DNA of 64,000 bases, taken from positions 3,530-67,529 of the forward strand of contig DIWF01000025.1 of assembly GCA_002422545.1 (NCBI GenBank). Reading direction: 5' to 3'. The translations under genes and the position numbers were made by a program. The notes under the pieces were generated by a model. That model was not told the origin of the DNA. It searched no databases and was given only the letters and a program-made list of their open reading frames with translations. Numbering within the stretch: position 1 is the first letter of the stretch; the number at the start of each line of letters is the position of its first letter. This DNA is from Firmicutes bacterium UBA6113 (lineage in GTDB: Bacteria > Bacillota > Clostridia > Tissierellales > Sedimentibacteraceae). This document shows, in pieces, positions 24,087 to 32,381 of the stretch.

Positions 24087-27000
24087 ATAAAAACATAAAA
24101 AAAGTACTGGTTATAGGTTCTGGACCTATTATAATAGGTCAGGCAGCTGAATTTGACTATTCAGGAACACAGGCCTGCAGAGCTTTACGAGAAGAAGGAA
24201 TAGAAACCGTGCTCGTGAATTCCAACCCTGCAACAATAATGACTGATGCAGAAATAGCTGACAAGGTTTATATAGAACCGCTTACAGTGGAATATGTTGA
24301 AAAAATCATTGCAAAGGAAAGACCTGACAGCGTCATTGCCGGAATGGGGGGACAAACAGGGCTTAACCTGACGGTTGAATTATATGACAAGGGAATACTG
24401 GACAAATACAATGTGAGAGTAATAGGAACAAGCGTTCAGTCAATTAAGTACGGTGAAGACAGAGAACTTTTCAAAGAAATGATGAACAAAATCGGCGAGC
24501 CGATAGTTGACTCTGCAATTGTAACAGATCTTGAAACAGGCAAAAAGGTTGCCTTAAAAATCGGTTATCCTATAATTGTAAGACCTGCCTACACCCTTGG
24601 AGGTACAGGTGGAGGAATTGCAAACAACGAGGAAGAAATGACAGAAATTTTATCTGCAGGTTTGCAGCTTTCCATGAACGGACAGGTTCTCATTGAAAAA
24701 AGCATCAAGGGATGGAAAGAAATAGAATATGAAGTTATGCGCGATAAGAACGGAACATGCATAACAATCTGCAACATGGAAAATTTTGACCCTGTGGGAG
24801 TACACACAGGAGACAGCATAGTTGTTGCTCCTTCACAAACTCTTTCAGATGTTGAATACCAGATGCTTCGTACTGCTTCCATAAAAATAATAGACGCCAT
24901 AGGAATTGAAGGAGGATGCAATGTCCAGCTTGCACTGAACCCAAACAGCTTTGAGTATGCTGTAATAGAAATTAATCCAAGGGTAAGCCGTTCTTCGGCA
25001 CTTGCTTCAAAGGCCACAGGATACCCCATAGCAAAGGTTGCAACAAAAATTGCCCTGGGCTACAACCTTGATGAAATTGTAAATGCAGTAACCGGAAAAA
25101 CATACGCAGCTTTTGAGCCTGCTCTTGACTATGTGGTTCTTAAAATTCCAAAGTGGCCTTTTGACAAGTTCTTCAAAGCAAAAAGAAGTCTTGGAACAAA
25201 AATGATGGCAACAGGAGAAGTTATGGCCATAGGAAACAGTTTTGAAGCTGCTCTTCTTAAAGCAGTGCGCTCGCTGGAAATAAAACAGTACAGCTTATAC
25301 AGCAAAAAAGCCGCAGAAAAGAGCTTAGTGGAACTTAAGGCCAGAATCCAGACTCCGGACGATGAAAGACTGTTTTATCTTTCAGAGCTTATAAGAAGAG
25401 GATACAGAATAGGAAAAATTGCTGAGCTTACAGGAGTAGACAAATTCTTCCTCCACAAAATATACAACATTGTTGAAGAAGAAGAGCTCTTAAGAAATGC
25501 CTCAATAGATGAGCTGGATGCCAAATGGCTTAAAAAACTTAAGAAAATGGGATTTTCTGACAAGGGTATTGCTGATTTGATAAAATCTAAGCCCGGGGAT
25601 ATTTACAATCTCAGAATGAAAAACAATATAAAGGCAGTATACAAGATGGTTGACACATGCGGCGGAGAATTTGAAGCAGTATCTCCCTATTATTATTCAA
25701 CTTATGATGAATATGATGAAGTTGTAACTTCAGACAAGAAAAAAATCCTTGTAATAGGTTCAGGACCTATCAGAATAGGACAGGGCGTTGAATTTGACTA
25801 CTGTTCGGTGCACAGCATATTTGCGCTAGAAAAATCAGGAATTGAAACAATAATAGTAAACAACAATCCTGAAACAGTGAGCACGGATTTTGACATAGCC
25901 GACAAACTGTACTTTGAGCCATTAACTGAAGAAGATGTTTTGAATATTGTTGAAAAAGAAAATCCTGACGGAGTGGTCCTGCAATTTGGAGGACAGACGG
26001 CCATAAAGCTTGCAAACTTCTTCAAGGAAAAAAACATACCGATTCTGGGTACAGACCCTGAACAAATAGATATGGCAGAAGACAGGGAAAAATTTGATGA
26101 AATACTGGAGTCCCTTCATATTAAAAGACCAAAGGGAAAAGCTGTAATGAATATAGAAGACGGCAAAAAAGCAGCAGCAGCCGTAGGATATCCTGTACTT
26201 GTAAGACCTTCCTACGTCCTTGGAGGACAAGGAATGGAAATAACATACACAGAGGAAGATCTGGTGACTTACCTGCAGGGAGCCTTTGACATGAGCACGA
26301 AAAACCCTGTCCTCATAGACAAATATCTTGTGGGAAGAGAAATTGAAGTTGACGCAATATGCGACGGAGAGGACATATTGATTCCGGGAATAATGGAACA
26401 CCTTGAAAGAGCCGGCATTCACTCTGGAGACAGCATATCCATTTATCCTCCAAAGAATCTTAGCAATGAAATAAAAGAAAAACTTGCAGTCATTACAAAA
26501 AATATTGCAAAAGCATTGAAGACTGTCGGCATGGTAAACATTCAGTTCATTGAGTTTGAAAATGAGCTTTACATCATTGAAGTAAACCCTCGCTCTAGCA
26601 GGACTGTTCCTTACATCAGCAAGGTTACAAAAATTCCTATGATTGAAATTGCGACCAGAGTTATGCTTGGAGAAAAACTTAAGAGTATGGAATACGGCAC
26701 AGGGCTGTACAAGGAATCTGAGCTTGTTGCAGTGAAAGTACCGGTTTTCTCAACTCAAAAGCTTGACGGCGTTGACGTTAGTCTCGGACCCGAAATGAAA
26801 TCAACGGGAGAGGTACTGGGTGTTGGAAAAGACTACAATGAAGCCCTTTACAAAGGATTCATTGCTGCAGGAGTAAAAATGCCTCAAAAGGACAAAATGA
26901 TTTTGGCGACCATCAGAAACAGAGATAAAGAAAGCTTTAAGCCTATTGCGTTAAAATTGAATAAAATGGGATTCGATTTTGTAGCTACGGAAAACACAGC

Positions 27001-27283
27001 CAAATATCTAAACAATAACGGAATTCATGCTCAAACAGTCAAGAAGGTAAGAGAAACAAAACCAAACATAATAGATTTAATAAGAAGCGGTAGCATTGGA
27101 TTTGTTGTTGACATACCCACAAAGGCAAATGATGTTAATACAGACGGCTTCAGAATCAGAAGGACTTCTGTTGAAGCATCAATCAATGTTTTTACTTCTC
27201 TTGATACGGTTTCTGCCCTTGCAGACATAATGGAAACAGGCATTTCTGTAGAGAATGTGGATGTGTACAATATTTCAAGATAA
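24077..27283 (+). CDS. carB: Carbamoyl-phosphate synthase large subunit
   Basis: The 1068-residue protein has the duplicated CarB architecture: two halves each with a pre-ATP-grasp and ATP-grasp unit ('KVLVIGSGPIIIGQAAEFDYSGTQACRAL' near residue 10 and 'KKILVIGSGPIRIGQGVEFDYCSVHSIFAL' near 555). It ends in an MGS-like allosteric domain from about residue 930, where UMP or ornithine binds in relatives. It makes carbamoyl phosphate from bicarbonate, ammonia and two ATP. AAAGGAG precedes the ATG within carA. Confidence 0.97.
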   Translation: MGLDKNIKKVLVIGSGPIIIGQAAEFDYSGTQACRALREEGIETVLVNSNPATIMTDAEIADKVYIEPLTVEYVEKIIAKERPDSVIAGMGGQTGLNLTVELYDKGILDKYNVRVIGTSVQSIKYGEDRELFKEMMNKIGEPIVDSAIVTDLETGKKVALKIGYPIIVRPAYTLGGTGGGIANNEEEMTEILSAGLQLSMNGQVLIEKSIKGWKEIEYEVMRDKNGTCITICNMENFDPVGVHTGDSIVVAPSQTLSDVEYQMLRTASIKIIDAIGIEGGCNVQLALNPNSFEYAVIEINPRVSRSSALASKATGYPIAKVATKIALGYNLDEIVNAVTGKTYAAFEPALDYVVLKIPKWPFDKFFKAKRSLGTKMMATGEVMAIGNSFEAALLKAVRSLEIKQYSLYSKKAAEKSLVELKARIQTPDDERLFYLSELIRRGYRIGKIAELTGVDKFFLHKIYNIVEEEELLRNASIDELDAKWLKKLKKMGFSDKGIADLIKSKPGDIYNLRMKNNIKAVYKMVDTCGGEFEAVSPYYYSTYDEYDEVVTSDKKKILVIGSGPIRIGQGVEFDYCSVHSIFALEKSGIETIIVNNNPETVSTDFDIADKLYFEPLTEEDVLNIVEKENPDGVVLQFGGQTAIKLANFFKEKNIPILGTDPEQIDMAEDREKFDEILESLHIKRPKGKAVMNIEDGKKAAAAVGYPVLVRPSYVLGGQGMEITYTEEDLVTYLQGAFDMSTKNPVLIDKYLVGREIEVDAICDGEDILIPGIMEHLERAGIHSGDSISIYPPKNLSNEIKEKLAVITKNIAKALKTVGMVNIQFIEFENELYIIEVNPRSSRTVPYISKVTKIPMIEIATRVMLGEKLKSMEYGTGLYKESELVAVKVPVFSTQKLDGVDVSLGPEMKSTGEVLGVGKDYNEALYKGFIAAGVKMPQKDKMILATIRNRDKESFKPIALKLNKMGFDFVATENTAKYLNNNGIHAQTVKKVRETKPNIIDLIRSGSIGFVVDIPTKANDVNTDGFRIRRTSVEASINVFTSLDTVSALADIMETGISVENVDVYNISR

Positions 27284-27290
27284 AATAAGC

Positions 27291-27319
27291 TTGAAATTTT
27301 TAGGGAATTATGTTATCAT
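27291..27319 (+). promoter_or_regulatory. Promoter of tRNA-Sec
   Basis: TTGAAA (27291-27296), a 17-bp spacer and TATCAT (27314-27319). The predicted start near 27326 is about 4 bases before the tRNA, so selC is transcribed on its own and not only from carAB. Confidence 0.65.
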
Positions 27320-27329
27320 TATTTCCGAT

Positions 27330-27427
27330 GGGGATAGATAGGTGCTGGTGTGCCTCCTGGTCTTCAAAATCAGTCGCGGGGCGTTAGTAGCGTCCTGGGT
27401 GGGTTCAATTCCCACATATTCCCGCCA
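27330..27427 (+). tRNA. selC: tRNA-Sec (anticodon UCA)
   Basis: This 98-nt tRNA has an anticodon stem CTGGT/ATCAG around CTTCAAA (anticodon TCA). A long variable arm pairs CGGGGCG with CGTCCTG. The T-arm is GTGGG-TTCAATT-CCCAC. The acceptor is extended to 7-8 pairs (GGGGATA with TATTCCC, including a G-T), with encoded G-CCA. The size, the long variable arm and the UCA anticodon identify tRNA-Sec. It completes the selDAB set. Confidence 0.95.
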
Positions 27428-27443
27428 TTTAAGGAGAATAGCG

Positions 27444-27812
27444 ATGCATAAAAATGTATTGGTATGTGTAACGCAGCAAAAGACATGTGAGAATCTCATA
27501 GAGCATGGCGTTGAGTTGTCAAGAGACGAAGGAAGCCAGCTTTATGTGATACATGTGGTCAATGAAAATGATAAGCTTTTATACAATTTAAGCGATGGAG
27601 ATGCATTAGAGTATTTGTTTGAAATTACAAAAGATGTTGGAGCTAATTTAATAGTGAAAAGATCAAAAGATGTTGCAAAGGCAATAGTGGATTTCGCTGT
27701 GGAAAAAGATATTACCCACATTGTTTTAGGTAATTCTAAAACAATAGACACAGCCAACAATTTCTCCATGAAGCTTCAGAAGAAACTGCCGGATGTAGTG
27801 TTCGTTTCATAA
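27444..27812 (+). CDS. Universal stress protein-like protein
   Basis: The 122-residue alpha/beta protein resembles UspA or the Usp-like part of KdpD: 'KNVLVCVTQQKTCENLIEHGVELS', 'QLYVIHVV', 'NLIVKRSKDVAKAIVDFAVEKDITHIVLGNSK'. The nucleotide-binding G-x2-G-x9-G loop is only partly kept ('LGNSKTIDTANNFSMKL'). ATG 27444 follows AAGGAG; the frame upstream crosses tRNA-Sec and is not coding. A DUF1232 gene starts 2 bases after its stop. Confidence 0.75.
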   Translation: MHKNVLVCVTQQKTCENLIEHGVELSRDEGSQLYVIHVVNENDKLLYNLSDGDALEYLFEITKDVGANLIVKRSKDVAKAIVDFAVEKDITHIVLGNSKTIDTANNFSMKLQKKLPDVVFVS

Positions 27813-27814
27813 AC

Positions 27815-28117
27815 ATGAACAGATTTTATATTATCATAAAATTCCTTTTAGACAAATCAATACCTTTAAAGGAAAAATGGTGGGTTATCATTCCTTTGAT
27901 ATATATATTAAGTCCGGCTGATTTAATACCGGCTCCAATTCTAGGGTTCTCAGTAGTTGATGATGCGGTAGTTCTTGTGTTTCTTTTAAGCGTTGCAGCA
28001 GGAAAAACCAAAAAGTATTACAAAGAACAGGGTACTGAGTATAAAGGCAAAGAAAAAGAAGACATTAAAAATGTTGTTGAAGATGTAGAATATGAAATTA
28101 AAAAGGATGAGGATTGA
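27815..28117 (+). CDS. DUF1232 (YkvA-type) small membrane protein
   Basis: The 100-residue protein has the DUF1232 signature 'PLIYILSPADLIPAPILGFSVVDDAVVLVFLL' between residues 26 and 58, forming about two membrane segments, and a charged C-terminal tail. Function of the family is unknown. The ATG lies 2 bases after the previous stop without a clear ribosome site, so it depends on coupled translation. The stop codon falls inside its terminator. Confidence 0.85.
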   Translation: MNRFYIIIKFLLDKSIPLKEKWWVIIPLIYILSPADLIPAPILGFSVVDDAVVLVFLLSVAAGKTKKYYKEQGTEYKGKEKEDIKNVVEDVEYEIKKDED

Positions 28118-28130
28118 GCCTCATCTTTTT
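28100..28130 (+). terminator. Terminator after the DUF1232 gene
   Basis: GATGAGG pairs with CCTCATC around ATTGAG, with a flanking A-run and T-run. Confidence 0.8.
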
Positions 28131-28213
28131 AATTACAAAAAATTACAAAAATGTCTTTATTTTTGTCGAAATTATTGTTAATATAATATTAAGAAATATT
28201 CGGAGGTAGGCTT

Positions 28214-29707
28214 ATGAACAACAACTATAAGATTGTCCGCACAATTTTTGAAAATGTGTTCCAGAGAGTCTTGGAATGCAAAGACAATGATTCGGGCGAA
28301 ATATTTTACAGCAATGTAATAACTAGCCAGAAGGTTATTAATCTTATTAATATAGAAGAATTAAAAACGATTCCATCCAACATATTGGAAAGCTATAATA
28401 CCGAAGACCGCATATATATTTACACAAAGCCTTTGAAGACCGAATACACCGGATTAAGAGAATATTCGGCGAAAAACCTTACTCTTAAGCATCAGTTCAA
28501 CCTGGCAGAAAAAGTTATCGAACTTGCACAAAACATTTTCAACATGACAGATGTGGTTCAGCAAAAAATTCTTGACCTGGACAGGCTATATGTGGATGAA
28601 AACGATAAAGTGATAGTTGACTGCAATCTTATTTTTGAACAGGAATATGACATCGCAGACAATGAAACTTTTAAAAGGCTTGGAAATATGATTCATTACA
28701 TATTTTCAGGAACAGAAATTGTCGATTACAACATATCAGACACCATACCGCCAGATATTTTAAAAATAATTGTAAGATGCCTCACAAGAGAATATACTTT
28801 TCCGAGAGAAGTTCTTGCAGAACTAAAGGGTTCGCCTATATTTGCCATGATATTCGGCACTGAAACTTTAGCCCCAAGCAAGAATCCGCAAAATACAATT
28901 ATTCAAGACGAAGAGCCAAAGCCATCTAACAGCAGTGCAGAGGTACTTGAACATGCATCACATGAAGAGCCCATAGATGAAAAATCAATCTTTGATATTT
29001 ATGTAAATGACAACAACCCAAAGTCTAGAAAAAAAATCAAGACTTCAGGGCCGGTTCTTGGCAAGGAAATAAAAAGGGCTGTACTTTCCATAATAATAGT
29101 TGTTCTTGTGCTGTTGTTTGGAAACATGATTATAAAAAATTTAAGCAATACTCAAGAAGTTTCAGCGGACGGAAAAGTTGACACTGACGGTGAACAAGTA
29201 AAAAACCCAAGTACAGATTCTCCTGCACAAAATGAACAGACTGATCCAGCTTCTTCCATAGCTGATTCCACTGACATGTACTTTAACGACCAGCTCATTG
29301 AAAAAATAGGTTATACAGGAGAAAAAGCTAAAAGTGACGGTGATATTTATGTTGAAGGCAAAAATTCTCTTGTTGCAGCGAATGAAGGAGACGGAAAACT
29401 GAAATCCTTGTTTGCAGTTGTTGACTTTACAGATGAAAAGTTCAGTTACATGCTTAAAAAGCAAATTGGAATTTCAGCTAAGACAAAAGCTGAAAAGGAT
29501 GTTGAGGCACTCATTGTGCTTGAGGCTTACAAAGGCGGAGTGCTGACATCGAACTTCCACACATCTGTCAACATATATGACGACATGTGGTCTCAGGTAA
29601 CAGTGCCCATAAATGTAACTGATGCAGATTCCTTAAACATTTACATAGAATACCAGGGACAAAATAAGGTTTGGATAGATTCCGTATTCATTGATGTCAT
29701 AAAATAA
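28214..29707 (+). CDS. Membrane protein with pseudokinase-like N-terminal region
   Basis: The 497-residue protein is not in a family I recognise. Residues 1-~220 resemble a degenerate protein-kinase fold: 'KILDLDRLYVDENDKVIVDC' sits where a kinase has its catalytic loop and DFG strand, but without HRD or DFG; 'FKRLGNMIHYIFSG' and 'PPDILKIIVRCLTREY' resemble the C-lobe helices. A linker rich in Ser, Glu and Pro leads to one membrane helix (about 296-314, 'VLSIIIVVLVLLFGNMII'). A low-complexity extracellular linker follows (about 320-355). The final 140 residues look like a beta-rich domain ending 'KVWIDSVFIDVIK'. The cytosolic pseudokinase, single helix and outer domain recall EssB/YukC-like layouts. 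AGGTAGG precedes the start; it is monocistronic. Confidence 0.65.
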   Translation: MNNNYKIVRTIFENVFQRVLECKDNDSGEIFYSNVITSQKVINLINIEELKTIPSNILESYNTEDRIYIYTKPLKTEYTGLREYSAKNLTLKHQFNLAEKVIELAQNIFNMTDVVQQKILDLDRLYVDENDKVIVDCNLIFEQEYDIADNETFKRLGNMIHYIFSGTEIVDYNISDTIPPDILKIIVRCLTREYTFPREVLAELKGSPIFAMIFGTETLAPSKNPQNTIIQDEEPKPSNSSAEVLEHASHEEPIDEKSIFDIYVNDNNPKSRKKIKTSGPVLGKEIKRAVLSIIIVVLVLLFGNMIIKNLSNTQEVSADGKVDTDGEQVKNPSTDSPAQNEQTDPASSIADSTDMYFNDQLIEKIGYTGEKAKSDGDIYVEGKNSLVAANEGDGKLKSLFAVVDFTDEKFSYMLKKQIGISAKTKAEKDVEALIVLEAYKGGVLTSNFHTSVNIYDDMWSQVTVPINVTDADSLNIYIEYQGQNKVWIDSVFIDVIK

Positions 29708-29724
29708 TTTTCTCAAGATTATTG

Positions 29725-29755
29725 CAAAAGATCGGAATACGATCTTTTGTTTTTG
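29725..29755 (+). terminator. Terminator of the pseudokinase-like gene
   Basis: AAAAGATCG pairs with CGATCTTTT around GAATA, followed by GTTTTTG. Confidence 0.85.
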
Positions 29756-29873
29756 TGAAGTCTGAAGCGTTTTTAAAAAACAACCAAAATTTAAAAAAAT
29801 TACAAAATTATGCGAACTTTTTATATTCGTATACGTCATAATATAGGTACTAACATGTGAAAAGAGGTGAAAC

Positions 29874-30575
29874 ATGGAAATCATTAAAATGGAGAACATC
29901 TCCAAGCTTTATAAATCAGGACAAATTCAAGTGGAAGCACTTAAGGACATTTCTTTTACAATACTTGAAAAGGAATTCGTTTCTATAATGGGGCCCTCAG
30001 GTTCAGGTAAATCGACGCTTCTAAATTTAGTAGGGTGTCTTGATCATTCAACCAGCGGAACTTATGAACTCTCTGGAACAATGGTGGATAGACTGAGCGA
30101 TTCTAAAATGTCGGATATCAGGAATATGTTCATAGGGTTTGTGTTTCAGAACTTTCATCTTCTACCCAGGATGAATGCAATAAAAAATGTGGAAATCCCT
30201 TTGATATACAGAGGCATGAACACAAAGATGAGAAGAGAGCTTGCTGAAAATGCCCTTGAATTGGTAGGTCTCAAGGAAAGGATGCATCATCTTCCAAGTC
30301 AGCTTTCAGGCGGTCAGCAGCAGCGTGTTGCAATTGCAAGAGCCATAGTCGGAAATCCTGCTATTATACTTGCCGATGAACCAACAGGAGCTCTGGATAC
30401 AAAAACTGGGGACATGATTATGGAATTGTTTGTAGAATTAAATGAAAAAAAATCAATGACAATTGTTCAAGTAACACATGAAGAAGAAATTGCAGAATAC
30501 GGAAGCCGCATAATAAGGCTGGTGGACGGAGAAATAGTATCTGATGTAAGCAGTGGAGGGAAATCGAATGTATAA
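29874..30575 (+). CDS. MacB/LolD-type ABC transporter ATP-binding protein
   Basis: The 233-residue ATPase has Walker A 'GPSGSGKST', the ABC signature 'LSGGQQQRVAIARA', Walker B 'AIILADEPTGALD' and the H-loop 'QVTHEE'. It belongs to the lipoprotein/antimicrobial-peptide exporter branch. It forms an operon with an RND-type adaptor and a MacB-like permease, overlapping the adaptor start by 8 bases. Together they should export a peptide or small molecule, or act as a mechanotransmission complex. AGAGGTG precedes the ATG. Confidence 0.95.
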   Translation: MEIIKMENISKLYKSGQIQVEALKDISFTILEKEFVSIMGPSGSGKSTLLNLVGCLDHSTSGTYELSGTMVDRLSDSKMSDIRNMFIGFVFQNFHLLPRMNAIKNVEIPLIYRGMNTKMRRELAENALELVGLKERMHHLPSQLSGGQQQRVAIARAIVGNPAIILADEPTGALDTKTGDMIMELFVELNEKKSMTIVQVTHEEEIAEYGSRIIRLVDGEIVSDVSSGGKSNV

Positions 30576-32367
30576 AAAAATTATTTCTATAGCACTTATT
30601 TTAGCTCTTGTATTTTTGGGAGGATATATTACAGCAAAGCAGCTCATTCCTGATGCTTCTGAAGTTTCCACAGGCCCAAGATATGCTACAAAGCCGGTGG
30701 AAAGAGGAGACATAAAACAGGGCGTGAACATAACAGGACAGTTAAACGGAAACTGGGGAGGATCAATAACAGCTCCAAAGCCTGAAGGAATAACGGATTC
30801 CAACGGTTCCAGCGTTTCAGTTACATACACAGTCGAAGAAGTTTTAGTTGAGCCAAACCAGATGATTAAAAAAGACGACAATCTTGTCCGTCTATCAGCT
30901 TCAAACCTTGGGGATATAATAGAAGATTTCACTGACAACATTCAAAAAAAGCAGGATGAAATCAGGGATATAAATGAAACAATTGAAGGAAAAATTGAAG
31001 ATCTTGAAGATAAATTAAATCAGGACATTACAGATATAGGACAGGTAAATCCATATGACGGAATAGTAATAACTGCTCCAATAAAGGGACGCCTTTCTGA
31101 ATTCACAGTTGAAGAAGGCGATAAGGTAGAAGATGCCCACATCGCAACAATAGTTGACGACAGCAAACTTAAAATTTCCTTCAAGGTAAACACATATGAA
31201 TATTCTAGTCTTAAGGTTGGACAGAAAGTTCTTCTTCAGTACAGAAGAGTGCTTGAAGGTGGAGGAACACAGACAGCATTTGACGGTTTCTACACAGGAA
31301 CAATCAAAAAACTTAACTCCAATGCTGTGCCTAGCGACAACTCCATGACATATGTGCACATGGGGGAAATAGAAGCCGATAATCCAGGCCTTGTACAGCC
31401 GGGAATGGTAACAGCCATCTACATTGAAAACAACGGTGTACCTGTTACAGGTCTTTCTTACAACGGAACAGTTGTTTCTTATGTAAATGAAAAGAAAGTT
31501 TATTCAACACTTTATTCTGACAGCGACAATACAACAATTATAGCAACAGATGTACCTGTAAACGCAAATGAATTTGTGGATGAAGGACAGATTCTTGTGA
31601 GAATCGCTGGAGCTGACGTTACAGAGATGATTCAAAATGATATTGAAAGCATCATGAATGAATATGACAAAATAGATGATATCAATGATGATATTGAAAA
31701 CATATACGAAAAAATTGACAAAGTATCGCTTCTAACAACAAAACTTATGGTGACAGCTCCATCAGACGGAATGGTTTCATATGTTAACTACAATGTTGGA
31801 GACACCCTTGTTGCATCTGAATCAAGCGACCAGTGGTCCCTGCAGCTCATGGATATGTACAACACTGATGAAATGTACATTTACACTACAGTAAGCGACC
31901 TTGATGTATTGTACATAAGCCAGGATGCTCCCGTTACTGTAACTGTTGATGCTCTTCCGGGAGAAGAATTTGAAGGAAGTGTAATGAGCCTCAACCAGTA
32001 CACAGACAGAGACGGAAAGACTGTTTACAACGTTCAGATTAGAGTTGTGGGAAGAGAAGGTTTAAGACCTGGAATGAACACAAACTGTTTTGTTAATTCA
32101 GGAGAAGCTTTTGATACGCTTTTAGTTCCAATTGAAGCTGTATTTGAAGAAAATGGAATTCAAAAGGTTGAAATTTTAAATGCACAGGGTCAGCCTGAAG
32201 TAGTTGAAATTGAAGCAGGCCTTATGAACGACATGTATGTTGAAGTTTTAAGCGGGCTAGAAGAAGGGCAGCAGGTTGTAACAGGAAGCACAAAAGACTT
32301 GATGCCAAGCGAGAGTGTTCCTGAGGATGATTCGTTTCTGCCGAGTACAAATCAGGAAACAAATTAG
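30568..32367 (+). CDS. RND/MacA-type efflux adaptor (HlyD family)
   Basis: The 599-residue membrane-anchored adaptor has an N-terminal helix (residues 6-25) and then a biotinyl-lipoyl/HlyD core in two copies. 'VNPYDGIVITAPIKGRLSEFTVEEGDKVED' near 160 and 'VTAPSDGMVSYVNYNVGDTLV' near 395 are the two hairpin-domain strands. A beta-barrel follows ('VTVDALPGEEFEGSVMSL', 'LRPGMNTNCFV'). Two lipoyl halves make it longer than the usual 350-450 residues. It links the permease to the outside in Gram-positives. ATG 30568 follows GGAGGG inside the ATPase gene. Confidence 0.88.
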   Translation: MYKKIISIALILALVFLGGYITAKQLIPDASEVSTGPRYATKPVERGDIKQGVNITGQLNGNWGGSITAPKPEGITDSNGSSVSVTYTVEEVLVEPNQMIKKDDNLVRLSASNLGDIIEDFTDNIQKKQDEIRDINETIEGKIEDLEDKLNQDITDIGQVNPYDGIVITAPIKGRLSEFTVEEGDKVEDAHIATIVDDSKLKISFKVNTYEYSSLKVGQKVLLQYRRVLEGGGTQTAFDGFYTGTIKKLNSNAVPSDNSMTYVHMGEIEADNPGLVQPGMVTAIYIENNGVPVTGLSYNGTVVSYVNEKKVYSTLYSDSDNTTIIATDVPVNANEFVDEGQILVRIAGADVTEMIQNDIESIMNEYDKIDDINDDIENIYEKIDKVSLLTTKLMVTAPSDGMVSYVNYNVGDTLVASESSDQWSLQLMDMYNTDEMYIYTTVSDLDVLYISQDAPVTVTVDALPGEEFEGSVMSLNQYTDRDGKTVYNVQIRVVGREGLRPGMNTNCFVNSGEAFDTLLVPIEAVFEENGIQKVEILNAQGQPEVVEIEAGLMNDMYVEVLSGLEEGQQVVTGSTKDLMPSESVPEDDSFLPSTNQETN

Positions 32368-32381
32368 TGAGGGGTGATGAA

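Noticed and set aside
27342..27443. N-terminal extension of the Usp-like protein
   Set aside because: It would be coded by the tRNA-Sec gene.
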